Source of the DNA: Gammaproteobacteria bacterium
Lineage (GTDB): Bacteria; Pseudomonadota; Gammaproteobacteria; Arenicellales; Poriferihabitantaceae
Reading direction: 5' to 3'
Assembly: GCA_028817405.1 (NCBI GenBank)
Contig: JAPPPS010000069.1
Coordinates: 1-42,101 of the forward strand
Length of the DNA: 42,101 nt
Positions within the stretch are counted from its first letter, which is position 1. Each line of letters opens with the position of its first letter. Shown here piece by piece: positions 30,033 to 38,722 of the stretch. Both the position numbers and the translations under genes were made by a program. The notes beneath the pieces are model-generated. The model saw nothing but the letters and a program-made list of their open reading frames with translations, ran no database searches and was not told the origin of the DNA.

Positions 30033-31136
30033 TTGAACGAATCCATCGTCTTCCAGTTGCCGCCGGCCGCGGGCGAGCGGTTGTCGCAAGTGTGCGGCGA
30101 ATTGGATGCGCATCTGCGGCAAATCGAAACCCGCCTGCAAGTCAAAATCGCGCAGCGTCACAACGCCTTTCGCGTCACCGGGCCGGGCGCGCGCATCTCG
30201 CGCGCCGAATCCGTCATCCGCAACTTGTTTGAAATGACCTCGCGCAAAACCGGGCCGCTGACCGGCAACGATGTGCATTTGGAATTGGCGCGGGTCAATT
30301 CCGGGGCCGCGGCCAGCGACGGTGATGCCAAAACGGCCGGCGACGGTGGCAACGCCAACGCCGCGGTTGATAAAAACACCGAGTCGACGGTCGCCGCGGC
30401 CACGGCCGAGTCCACCGAATCCGCGGCCGCCAACCCCGCCCCCGCCGCGGCCGAACCCGCCGAGATTGTCGTCAAACTCCGCAAGCATTTAGTGCGCGGC
30501 CAGAACCCGCGCCAGCGCGATTACTTGCGCCGCATCGCCGCGCACGACATCAACTTCGCCATCGGCCCGGCCGGCACCGGCAAAACTTACTTGGCGGTGG
30601 CGTGCGCGGTGCAGGCGCTGGCCGAAGACCGCGTCGGGCGCATGGTGCTGGTGCGGCCGGCGGTCGAGGCCGGCGAGAAACTCGGCTTTTTGCCCGGCGA
30701 CATCGGCGAGAAAATCGACCCGTATCTGCGCCCGCTGTTCGACGCGCTGTATGAAATGCTCGGCTTCGACCGCGTCGGCAAACTCATCGCCCGCCGCACC
30801 ATCGAACTCGCGCCGCTGGCGTATATGCGCGGGCGCACGCTGAACGAATCGTTCGTGATTCTCGACGAAGCGCAGAACGCGACCGTGGAGCAGATGAAAA
30901 TGTTCCTCACCCGCATCGGCTTCGGCTCGCGCGCGATTGTCACTGGCGACATCACCCAAGTCGATTTGCCGCGCGGCTCGTTGTCCGGCTTGAAACACGC
31001 CGAGCGCGTGCTCGGCGGCATCGACGGCATCAGTTTCACGCGGTTTTTGCCGGAGGATGTGGTGCGCCATCCGCTGGTGCAGCGCATCGTCGAGGCGTAC
31101 GACGAATCGCCGGGCGGCGCGGCCGGCGAATCTTGA
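30033..31136 (+). CDS. ybeZ: PhoH-like ATPase (YbeZ)
   Basis: YbeZ is a PhoH-family ATPase that works with the RNase YbeY in ribosome and RNA quality control. The 367-residue protein has an N-terminal KH-like part (1-85), a repetitive Ala/Asp/Thr/Glu linker (about 90-145) and the PhoH core with Walker A GPAGTGKT (178-185), [19 protein letters not shown], the Walker B segment [11 protein letters not shown] and [12 protein letters not shown]. The start is a TTG; no in-frame ATG is nearby, and the translation from the TTG ([11 protein letters not shown]) is family-like. It is preceded by a 78-base non-coding gap. The stop overlaps the ybeY start (TGATG). Confidence 0.93.
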   Translation: MNESIVFQLPPAAGERLSQVCGELDAHLRQIETRLQVKIAQRHNAFRVTGPGARISRAESVIRNLFEMTSRKTGPLTGNDVHLELARVNSGAAASDGDAKTAGDGGNANAAVDKNTESTVAAATAESTESAAANPAPAAAEPAEIVVKLRKHLVRGQNPRQRDYLRRIAAHDINFAIGPAGTGKTYLAVACAVQALAEDRVGRMVLVRPAVEAGEKLGFLPGDIGEKIDPYLRPLFDALYEMLGFDRVGKLIARRTIELAPLAYMRGRTLNESFVILDEAQNATVEQMKMFLTRIGFGSRAIVTGDITQVDLPRGSLSGLKHAERVLGGIDGISFTRFLPEDVVRHPLVQRIVEAYDESPGGAAGES

Positions 31137-31693
31137 TGCGCTTGCAAGTGCAAATCGCGTGCGCGGAGGCGGATGTACCGTCGCGTGACCAGTTTGAGTC
31201 CTGGGCCGCGGCCGCGCTGGCAACCTCCGCGGCGCGCGGCGGCAAAACCACAGCCGGCGAAGTGACCATCCGCGTGGTCGGCCGCGCCGAGATGAGCGAC
31301 TTGAACCGCCGCTACCGCGGCCGGGACGGGGCCACCGATGTGTTGGCGTTTGCGTTCGACGGCGAGGGCGCGGCGGTGCCGCTCGACATCCTCGGCGATG
31401 TGGTGATTTGCGCGCCGGTGCTGGCGGCGGAAGCGGCGCGCCGGGGAATTCCGCCGCTGCACCATTGGGCGCATTTGACCGCGCACGGCATGCTGCACCT
31501 GTGCGGTTTCGACCACAATGAGGCGGCCGCGGCGCAGGAAATGGGAGCGTTGGAGCGCGAAATTCTCGCCGAGTTTGGCATCGCGCTGGATGCGGAATCG
31601 GCGGCGGCGGGGAATTCGGCGACCGCGGAATCGCCGGTCGAGAATTCGGCGGCCGCGCCGGCCATGGAATCGACGCCGGCCCCGGCCCGGTAA
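31136..31693 (+). CDS. ybeY: Endoribonuclease YbeY
   Basis: YbeY is a zinc-dependent RNase involved in 16S rRNA maturation and 70S ribosome quality control. The 185-residue protein carries the zinc motif HGMLHLCGFDH (HGxLHLxGyDH in the family), preceded by LNRRYRGRDGATDVLAFAF and LGDVVICAPV, both standard. ATG at 31136 overlaps the phoH stop. The last 35 residues are an Ala/Ser/Pro/Glu-rich tail beyond the family end. In many relatives ybeX (corC) lies between ybeY and lnt; it is absent here. Confidence 0.94.
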   Translation: MRLQVQIACAEADVPSRDQFESWAAAALATSAARGGKTTAGEVTIRVVGRAEMSDLNRRYRGRDGATDVLAFAFDGEGAAVPLDILGDVVICAPVLAAEAARRGIPPLHHWAHLTAHGMLHLCGFDHNEAAAAQEMGALEREILAEFGIALDAESAAAGNSATAESPVENSAAAPAMESTPAPAR

Positions 31694-31735
31694 TTCTTCC
31701 GCCGCGATTTTCGACCATCGCCAACCGTCGCCACC

Positions 31736-33337
31736 ATGAAAAACGCCCTCGCGTTTCTGGCCGGCGCGGCCGCGCCGGCCGCGTTCGCGCCGCTCAACTG
31801 GTGGCCCGTGGGCTTGCTGAGCCTCGCCGTGCTGTTCAGTTTATGGCTGACCGCCGGCCGCGCGGCCGCGGCCCGCTACGGTTTTTTATACGGCCTCGGC
31901 CTGTTCGGCGTCGGCGCGTCGTGGACTTACATCAGCATCCACACCTTCGGCGGCATGCCGGCGGCGCTGGCGGGGTTGTGCATTTTGTTGTTGGTGGCGG
32001 CGCTGGCGTTGTTCCCCGCGGCCGCGGGATTCGCGCAAGGAATCATCGGCGGCCGGACTGACGGCGACGGCGGCGGCGGCCGGCCCGGCGCAGTTCGCGC
32101 CGTCGCCCGCGCCGCTTTGGTGATGCCGGGCGCGTGGCTGGCGGCGGAATGGCTGCGCGGCTGGTTGTTCACCGGCTTCCCGTGGCTGACCGCCGGCTAC
32201 GCCTTCCTCGACACCCCGCTGGCCGGCTGGGCCCCGCTCGGCGGCGTCTACGCGGTCAGTTTGGCGGCGCTGGTGACGGCCGGCGCGCTGACGGTGTTGG
32301 CGACCGGCCGCGGTTGGAGGGGCGCAGCCGCGGCCGCGCTCGCCGCCGTGTTGTGGTTCGGCGGCGGGCAACTCGGCGGCGTGGAATGGACCCGGCGCGA
32401 CGGCGCGCCGGTCAAGGTGGCAATCATCCAAAACAATGTGCCGCTGGCGGCGAAGTGGGACGCGGCCCGCGCCGCGCGCATCATCGGCGACTACCTCGAC
32501 GCCAGCGACCGCCACCGCGACGCCGATTTGGTGCTGTGGCCCGAGGCCGCGGCGCCGGATTATCTCGACCGACTGCCCGCGGACTTTCACCGTCGCCTGC
32601 GCGAGCACCCGGCCGATTTCATCTTCGGCGTGCTGACCCGCCGGCGCGCTGACGGTGGCTGGCAATATTTCAACAGCATCGCCACGGCGACCGCGGAGAC
32701 CACGGCGACCACCGGCGACCGTGACGATTCAACCGCCGGCGACCAGGGCCGCGACTCAACCGCCACCGTCACCCCCGACATCGACGCCCCGGCCGCGCTC
32801 TACCACAAGCAGCACCTCGTCCCGTTCGGCGAGTTCCTGCCGGTCGAATGGCTGTTCGGCCCGGTGGTGCGCCAACTCGACATCCCGATGGCGAACTTCA
32901 CCGCTTGGCCGCAAGGCCAGCCGCCGCTGCGCGCGGCCGGGGTCAGGTTGGCGGCGTCGCTCTGCTACGAGGACGCGTTCCCGGCCGAGTGGCGCGCGCA
33001 GGTGCCGGCCGCCGGGTTGCTGGTTAATTTGAGCGAAGATGTCTGGTTCGGCGATTCGCTGGCGCCGCACCAGCGCCTGCAGATGGCGCGGTTTCGCGCG
33101 CTGGAAAGCGGCCGCCCGCTGCTGCGCGCGTCCAACAACGGCTTATCGTCGGTCATCGACGAACGCGGCGGCATCGTCGCCATCGCGCCGCAATTCACCG
33201 TCGCGGCGGTCGCGGCTGCGGTCGCGCCGCGCGCCGGCATCACGCCGTACATCGCGCGCGGCGACTGGCCGGCGTTGGCGTTGGGCGCGGCGCTGCTGGC
33301 GCTCGGCGGGTTGGCGGCGCGGCCGCCGGCGGGGTAA
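31736..33337 (+). CDS. lnt: Apolipoprotein N-acyltransferase
   Basis: Lnt adds the third acyl chain to the N-terminal Cys of lipoproteins in the inner membrane. Six to seven hydrophobic helices occupy residues 1-210, followed by the carbon-nitrogen hydrolase domain. The catalytic triad is Glu270 (WPEAAAP), Lys358 (YHKQHLVPFGEFLP) and Cys410 (ASLCYEDAFP). NLSEDVWFGDSLAPHQRLQMARFRALE and RPLLRASNNGLSSVID are typical. A Thr/Ala/Asp insert (about 315-350) from repeats lies on the loop ahead of the Lys, and a short Gly/Asp stretch lies at 108-118 between helices. The leader reads CGTCGCCACC before the ATG with no Shine-Dalgarno sequence. Confidence 0.95.
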   Translation: MKNALAFLAGAAAPAAFAPLNWWPVGLLSLAVLFSLWLTAGRAAAARYGFLYGLGLFGVGASWTYISIHTFGGMPAALAGLCILLLVAALALFPAAAGFAQGIIGGRTDGDGGGGRPGAVRAVARAALVMPGAWLAAEWLRGWLFTGFPWLTAGYAFLDTPLAGWAPLGGVYAVSLAALVTAGALTVLATGRGWRGAAAAALAAVLWFGGGQLGGVEWTRRDGAPVKVAIIQNNVPLAAKWDAARAARIIGDYLDASDRHRDADLVLWPEAAAPDYLDRLPADFHRRLREHPADFIFGVLTRRRADGGWQYFNSIATATAETTATTGDRDDSTAGDQGRDSTATVTPDIDAPAALYHKQHLVPFGEFLPVEWLFGPVVRQLDIPMANFTAWPQGQPPLRAAGVRLAASLCYEDAFPAEWRAQVPAAGLLVNLSEDVWFGDSLAPHQRLQMARFRALESGRPLLRASNNGLSSVIDERGGIVAIAPQFTVAAVAAAVAPRAGITPYIARGDWPALALGAALLALGGLAARPPAG

Positions 33338-33459
33338 AATCGGCGCAGAATTGGCGCAAAATCGCTCCAACCATTACGCTGCTGCGCGCAATTTTCGACT
33401 GCAATTCTCGAAATTCTCGACTCCACTTTCCACTCCCGCAACCACCTCACCGCTTCCCC

Positions 33460-34074
33460 ATGAACACGCCCACCGCCGCGACGCTTGTCGCGCCGTTTCC
33501 CACTCTCGCGACCGTGCTGTGGCGCGGCCGCGCCCACGGTCAATTGCATCCATTGCGCCAACTCGCGTTGGCCGCGGCCGGCTCGGCGCTGCTGGCGTTG
33601 GCCGCCAAGGTGCAAATCCCGTTCTACCCGGTGCCGCTGACCATGCAGACCTTCGTGGTGCTGGCGCTCGGCATGGCGTTCGGCTGCAAACTCGGCGCGC
33701 TGACGGTGCTGCTGTATCTCGCCGAGGGCGCGGCCGGCCTGCCGGTGTTCGCCGGCGCCCCGGGCAAGGGCGCGGGCCTGGCGTACATGTTAGGGCCCAC
33801 CGGCGGCTACCTGCTCGGCTTCGTCGCCGCGGCCGCCGCTTGCGGCTTCCTCGCCGAGCGCGGCTGGGACCGCCGCGCCTCCACCACCTTCGCCGCCATG
33901 CTCGCCGGCAATTTACTGATTTACGCCTGCGGCCTGGCCTGGCTCGGCACCGTGGTCGGCTGGGACAAACCGGTTTTGGCGTTAGGGCTGTATCCGTTCC
34001 TGCCCGGCGATGCGCTGAAAATCGCGTTGGCGGTGGTCGCGCTGCCGGGCGCGTGGAAAGCCATCAACCGCTGA
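33460..34074 (+). CDS. bioY: Biotin transporter substrate-binding protein BioY
   Basis: BioY is the S component of the ECF-type biotin transporter and can work alone or with BioMN. The 204-residue protein has six hydrophobic segments and the BioY blocks VQIPFYPVPLTMQTFVVL, GALTVLLYLAEGAAGLPVFA, LGPTGGYLLGF and LPGDALKIALA. The ATG after a C-rich leader (GCTTCCCC) was chosen by length. No bioMN genes and no biotin synthesis genes are present, so this may be a solitary importer. No BirA operator could be identified in the 122-base gap after lnt. Confidence 0.93.
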   Translation: MNTPTAATLVAPFPTLATVLWRGRAHGQLHPLRQLALAAAGSALLALAAKVQIPFYPVPLTMQTFVVLALGMAFGCKLGALTVLLYLAEGAAGLPVFAGAPGKGAGLAYMLGPTGGYLLGFVAAAAACGFLAERGWDRRASTTFAAMLAGNLLIYACGLAWLGTVVGWDKPVLALGLYPFLPGDALKIALAVVALPGAWKAINR

Positions 34075-34146
34075 CGCGTTAACCCGCCATTCGTAATTCG
34101 CGCCGCCGCCATCGCCGCAACCATTCACTTCAATCGGAGAAATACC

Positions 34147-36813
34147 GTGCTGGAATCCTACGAGAAACATGTCGCCGAACGCGCCGCGCTCGGCATCGTC
34201 CCCAAGCCGTTGGACGCGGAGCAAACCGCGGCGTTGGTCGAGTTGTTGAAAGCGCCGCCGCAGTCGCCACAGTCGATGGATGGCCGCGAACAATTGCTGC
34301 TGGAGTTAATCGCCAACCGCGTCCCGGCCGGCGTTGACCAAGCGGCGTATATCAAAGCCGCGTTCCTGGCCGCCGTCGTGCGCGGCGAGGCCGAGTCGCC
34401 GCTTATCGACCGTGAACGCGCGGTGGATTTGTTGGGCATGATGCACGGCGGCTACAACATCGCGCCGCTGATTGAATGCTTGGACGATGCGCAAGTGGCC
34501 GACGAAGCGGCGCGCGCGCTGTCGCACACGCTGCTGATGTTCGACGCGTTCTACGATGTCGAAGAGAAAGCCAAAGCCGGCAACGCGCACGCCAAACAAG
34601 TGCTGCAATCATGGGCCGACGCGGCATGGTTCACCGATGCGCCGGCCGTTGCCGAGCGCATCACGCTGACCGCGTTCGTGGTGCCCGGCGAGACCAACAC
34701 CGATGACTTGTCGCCGGCCGTGGACGCGTGGTCGCGCCCGGACATTCCGCTGCACGCGCAGGCGATGCTGAAAAATCCGCGCAAGGGTTTGCCTTCCAAT
34801 CCGCTGGAAGTGTTGGCGAAGTTGAAGGACAACGGTTTCCCGGTCGCGTTCGTCGGCGATGTGGTCGGCACCGGCTCGTCGCGCAAGTCGGCCGCCAACT
34901 CGGTGCTGTGGCACACCGGCCACGACATTCCCGGCATCCCCAACAAACGCGCCGGCGGCTACTGCATCGGCGGTCAAATCGCGCCGATTTTCTTCAACAC
35001 GCTGGAAGATTCCGGCGCGCTGCCGGTCGAGACCGATGTCAGCAAAATCAAAATGGGCGATGTCATCGACTTGTTTCCGTATCAAGGCGAGTTGCGCCGG
35101 CATGTTGAAGACGGCGACGGCGGCGATGCCGGCGACGGTGCCGGCGACGGTGCCGGTGCCGGCGCCGGTGAATTACTCGGCAAGTTTGAATTGAAAACCG
35201 ATGTGTTGCTGGACGAAGTGCGCGCCGGCGGCCGCATCAATCTCATCATCGGCCGCGGCTTGACCGCGCGCGCGCGCGAATCGTTGGGTTTGCCGGCGGT
35301 CGCCGAGCCGGCGCTGTTCCGTCAACCGTCGCCGCCGGCGAAAAGCAACAAGGGTTATACGCTGGCGCAGAAAATGGTCGGCAAAGCCTGCGGCCTGCCG
35401 GGGGTGCGGCCCGGCCAGTATTGCGAGATGAAGATGAGCACGGTCGGCTCGCAGGACACCACCGGCCCGATGACCCGCGACGAGTTGAAAGACCTCGCCT
35501 GCCTCGGCTTCCAAGCCGACTTGGTGATGCAATCGTTCTGCCACACCTCGGCGTATCCCAAACCGGTCGACATCGAAACCCAACACTCGCTGCCGGACTT
35601 TATGATGGACCGCGCCGGCGTCTCGCTGCGGCCCGGCGACGGTATCATTCATTCGTGGCTCAACCGCATGCTGCTGCCGGACACGGTCGGCACCGGCGGC
35701 GATTCGCACACCCGATTCCCCATCGGCATCTCGTTCCCGGCCGGCTCCGGCTTGGTGGCGTTCGCCGCCGCCACCGGCGTCATGCCGCTGGACATGCCGG
35801 AGTCGGTGCTGGTGCGTTTCAGCGGCGAGTTGCAGCCCGGCATCACGCTGCGCGACTTGGTGCATGCGCTGCCGTACGCGGCGATTCAACGCGGCCTTCT
35901 CACGGTGGAAAAGAAAGGCAAGAAGAATGTTTTCTCCGGGCGGGTGCTGGAAATCGAAGGCTTGCCGAACTTGAAAGTCGAACAAGCGTTTGAGTTCGCC
36001 GACGCGTCCGCCGAGCGCTCCGCCTCCGGCTGCACGATTAAATTAAACAAGGAGCCGATTATCGAATACATCACCTCCAACATCGTCATGCTGAAATGGA
36101 TGCTGAGCGAACACTACGGCGACGCGCGCTCCATCAACCGCCGCATCGACGCGATGCAATCGTGGCTGGACGACCCGCAACTCATGCGCGCCGATGAAGA
36201 CGCCGAGTATTTTGAAGTCATCGACATCGACTTGAACAAAATTACCGAACCGATTTTGTGCGCGCCCAACGACCCGGACGACGCGCGCTTGTTGTCGGAA
36301 GTCGCCGGCGACAACATCGACGAAGTGTTCATCGGCTCGTGCATGACCAACATCGGCCACTTCCGCGCCACCAGCCGCCTGCTCGACAAAATGGGACAGG
36401 TAATTCCAACCCGCATGTGGATTGTGCCGCCGACTCGCATGGACCAAGCGCAACTCATGGAAGAGGGCCACTACGCCGTGTTCGCCCGCGCCGGCGCGCG
36501 CACCGAACCGCCCGGCTGCTCGCTGTGCATGGGCAACCAAGCGCGCGTCGCCGACGGCGCATCGGTAATCTCCACCTCCACCCGCAACTTCCCCAACCGC
36601 TTGGGCAAAGACGCGAACGTTTATCTCGCCTCCTCCGAACTCGCCGCCGTCGCCGGCGTGTTGGGCCGCCTGCCGAGCGTCAAAGAATACCTGGCCGAAG
36701 CCGGCGACCTGAACACCATGGCCGCCGACATCTACCGCTACCTGAACTTCAACGAAATCGAATCATACAACCAAGCCGCCGACTCAATAAAAGTCGCGGC
36801 GCCGGCGGCATGA
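34147..36813 (+). CDS. acnB: Aconitate hydratase B / 2-methylisocitrate dehydratase
   Basis: AcnB isomerises citrate to isocitrate in the TCA cycle with a 4Fe-4S cluster. The 888-residue protein has the AcnB order: HEAT-like N-terminal domain, the swivel domain (GDVVGTGSSRKSAANSVLWH), then the catalytic domains with SQDTTGPMTRDELKDLACLGF, GTGGDSHTRFPIGISFPAGSG and the cluster Cys in GSCMTNIGHFRA and GCSLCMGNQARVADG. Start is GTG with Shine-Dalgarno CGGAGA seven bases ahead. A Gly/Asp/Ala insert at about 321-341, from a repeat, lies in the linker between swivel and catalytic parts. The stop overlaps a small unknown gene (ATGA), an unusual partner for a TCA-cycle gene. Confidence 0.96.
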   Translation: MLESYEKHVAERAALGIVPKPLDAEQTAALVELLKAPPQSPQSMDGREQLLLELIANRVPAGVDQAAYIKAAFLAAVVRGEAESPLIDRERAVDLLGMMHGGYNIAPLIECLDDAQVADEAARALSHTLLMFDAFYDVEEKAKAGNAHAKQVLQSWADAAWFTDAPAVAERITLTAFVVPGETNTDDLSPAVDAWSRPDIPLHAQAMLKNPRKGLPSNPLEVLAKLKDNGFPVAFVGDVVGTGSSRKSAANSVLWHTGHDIPGIPNKRAGGYCIGGQIAPIFFNTLEDSGALPVETDVSKIKMGDVIDLFPYQGELRRHVEDGDGGDAGDGAGDGAGAGAGELLGKFELKTDVLLDEVRAGGRINLIIGRGLTARARESLGLPAVAEPALFRQPSPPAKSNKGYTLAQKMVGKACGLPGVRPGQYCEMKMSTVGSQDTTGPMTRDELKDLACLGFQADLVMQSFCHTSAYPKPVDIETQHSLPDFMMDRAGVSLRPGDGIIHSWLNRMLLPDTVGTGGDSHTRFPIGISFPAGSGLVAFAAATGVMPLDMPESVLVRFSGELQPGITLRDLVHALPYAAIQRGLLTVEKKGKKNVFSGRVLEIEGLPNLKVEQAFEFADASAERSASGCTIKLNKEPIIEYITSNIVMLKWMLSEHYGDARSINRRIDAMQSWLDDPQLMRADEDAEYFEVIDIDLNKITEPILCAPNDPDDARLLSEVAGDNIDEVFIGSCMTNIGHFRATSRLLDKMGQVIPTRMWIVPPTRMDQAQLMEEGHYAVFARAGARTEPPGCSLCMGNQARVADGASVISTSTRNFPNRLGKDANVYLASSELAAVAGVLGRLPSVKEYLAEAGDLNTMAADIYRYLNFNEIESYNQAADSIKVAAPAA
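35110..35171 (+). repeat. GGCGAC/GGTGCC repeat inside acnB
   Basis: Units of GGCGACGGT(G)CC lie in frame and encode a Gly/Asp/Ala-rich insert in the AcnB interdomain linker. Confidence 0.85.
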
Positions 36814-37181
36814 CGGCGATGAACGATACCGACTTCGAAAGAGACATTTTTCCGCTGATACTGACCAGGCTTGGTGAGCGGGAGTTGCACTACACAAAAA
36901 CTAACCGCGCGCCCAATCGGGTTGATGTGCGCGGCCGTGAAGTGTATGTCATGACCAATAAGAGCAGGCCGAACTATAAAAAAATTCCGCATGAATTTTT
37001 CGTAAAAACATGGGAAATACTTTGCAACCACGGTTATGTTACACAACAGCAACTCAGCGAAGAATATTACATAAAAAGATCTGCGTTCATGTTGATTGCA
37101 TTTGATTTGCTGGATTTTGTTAAATATGACAGCGAAATAAATGGGATTAAGCATGAAAAATATATTGAGAGAAAACGATGA
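36810..37181 (+). CDS. Unknown 123-residue protein coupled to a DNA methyltransferase
   Basis: I do not recognise this protein. It begins MTAMNDTDFERDIFPLILTR and is charged, with many Lys, Arg and Tyr. Residues about 68-113 (KTWEILCNHGYVTQQQLSEE, then YYIKRSAFMLIAFDLLDF) look like a winged-helix DNA-binding unit; this is an inference from spacing and composition. The ATG overlaps the acnB stop (ATGA), with an alternative ATG at 36819, and the TGA overlaps the methyltransferase ATG. It is clearly AT-richer than acnB, suggesting acquisition with the methyltransferase. It could be a small controller, a specificity factor or a degenerate restriction partner. Confidence 0.7.
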   Translation: MTAMNDTDFERDIFPLILTRLGERELHYTKTNRAPNRVDVRGREVYVMTNKSRPNYKKIPHEFFVKTWEILCNHGYVTQQQLSEEYYIKRSAFMLIAFDLLDFVKYDSEINGIKHEKYIERKR

Positions 37182-38722
37182 TAGGAAAACACAAACAATA
37201 CGGCATCGTTTATACGCCTGAATGGATTGTCGACCTCATCTTGGACGGTGCCGTTTGCGGTTATACGCCGGTGCTTAAGATTTGCGACCCGGCTTGCGGC
37301 GACGGCGCTTTTTTGGCGCGGTTGGTGGGGCGCATCTGCGACGCCGTACCGGCGCGGGATTGCCGCAGGGCGCTGGAAAACCTCAGCGGTTTTGACATCG
37401 ACGCCGATGCGTTGGCGCAATGCGAGCGGCGACTCGACGCCGTGTTAGTCGCCAAGGGTAAACGCCTGAAAATCCAATGGAATTTGCATTGCATGGACAG
37501 TACCGACCGCGCATCGCTTGCGCCGCATGCGGGGCGTTTTGATTGCGTGGTCGGCAACCCGCCGTACGTGCGCATTCAACATTTGGGCGAGGCAAGACGG
37601 AAGCGCATGCAACGCGATTGGAAGTTGGCGAACCGCGGTTCGGCCGACCTGTATATCGCTTTTTTTGAGATTGGCATGTTCCTGCTGAAGCGCGGCGGCC
37701 GACTCGGTTACATCACACCGAACACCTACGCCAAAACCATGGCCGGGCAACCGCTGCGCCGGTTTATACGCGAACAGCACGGCATCGTCCGCTTGATTGA
37801 TTTCGGCGAGCACCAAGTATTCGACGGCGCGACCACCTATTCGCTCATCACCGTGCTGCATAAAAACAACAAACTGGAGAAGTTTGCGTTATGCCGTTAT
37901 GACGGCAAGCGAATCGTGAGCAAGGGAATGGTGTCGGCGTCCAACCTGCCGGCAAAAAGATTCTGGACGCTTGAATCCGAAAACACTTTGCGAGAAATCG
38001 AGCGCATCCGCGCGCGCGGCCGGCCGTTAGGCGAAATCGCGGGCATTCATGTCGGCTTGCAAACGCTCGCCGATGATGTGTTCATCATGGAAAAGCAAGC
38101 GGAAGACGCCGGCGTGGTGGTCGCGCTTGATGCGCGCGGGCGGGAAATGCGAATCGAATCCGCGGTCACCCGCCCCATCCTCAAAGCCTCGCTGATGAAA
38201 GACGGCAAGGACGCCAAAGAGCGCATCATCATCTTTCCGTATATCGGCAACCGGTTGTTCGCGGAAGATAATTTCAAAGAACAGTTTCCCATGGCCTACC
38301 GGTACATGGCCGAACATAAAACGCTGTTGTTGAAAAGAGACAAAGGCAAGTTTGACTCCCGCAGATGGTACGCATTCGGCCGCGAGTTCGGCTTGTTTGA
38401 AACCTTCGGGGAAAAACTTGTCACCTCCGGCATGAACAAGCGGCCGAACTTCCAAAAATGCCCGGCGCCGGAGTACACTTTTTATTCCGGCTACTGCGTC
38501 AAACCCAAAGCCGGCGTCGACTTGGACGCGTTGCTCGCCGTTCTCAACTCCGATGAGATGGATTTCTACATCCGCCACACCAGCCGGGACTACCAAAACG
38601 GCTGGAAATCCTACGCCAAGAGTTTTATACAGGACTACGGCGTCCCCGCGACGGTCGCGGGATGCGCCCATAACGATTTGCGGTCACCTATGACGCTCAC
38701 GATTCATTCAGCGAGTCGATAA
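37178..38722 (+). CDS. N6-adenine DNA methyltransferase, gamma class (TaqI/Eco57I-like)
   Basis: The 514-residue protein has the gamma-class order: YGIVYTPEWIVDLILD (8-23), motif I ICDPACGDGAFL (35-46), FDIDADAL, then motif IV VVGNPPYVRIQHL (125-137) and a long C-terminal region with target-recognition features (LEIAGIHVGLQT-like EIAGIHVGLQTLADDVFIM, FPYIGNRLF, RRWYAFGREFGL). FYIRHTSRDYQNGWKSYAKS near the end matches the conserved tail of this family. No nuclease domain is fused, and no endonuclease gene is adjacent apart from the unknown small gene. The final 15-20 residues come from an overlap with the 3' end of the convergent CoA ligase gene. It methylates adenine by family, with unknown site. 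Confidence 0.9.
   Translation: MIGKHKQYGIVYTPEWIVDLILDGAVCGYTPVLKICDPACGDGAFLARLVGRICDAVPARDCRRALENLSGFDIDADALAQCERRLDAVLVAKGKRLKIQWNLHCMDSTDRASLAPHAGRFDCVVGNPPYVRIQHLGEARRKRMQRDWKLANRGSADLYIAFFEIGMFLLKRGGRLGYITPNTYAKTMAGQPLRRFIREQHGIVRLIDFGEHQVFDGATTYSLITVLHKNNKLEKFALCRYDGKRIVSKGMVSASNLPAKRFWTLESENTLREIERIRARGRPLGEIAGIHVGLQTLADDVFIMEKQAEDAGVVVALDARGREMRIESAVTRPILKASLMKDGKDAKERIIIFPYIGNRLFAEDNFKEQFPMAYRYMAEHKTLLLKRDKGKFDSRRWYAFGREFGLFETFGEKLVTSGMNKRPNFQKCPAPEYTFYSGYCVKPKAGVDLDALLAVLNSDEMDFYIRHTSRDYQNGWKSYAKSFIQDYGVPATVAGCAHNDLRSPMTLTIHSASR

Noticed and set aside
33338-33459. A riboswitch or BirA operator before bioY
   Set aside because: Only short AATTCTCGA direct repeats are present; no dyad of the BirA type or structured aptamer could be made out.
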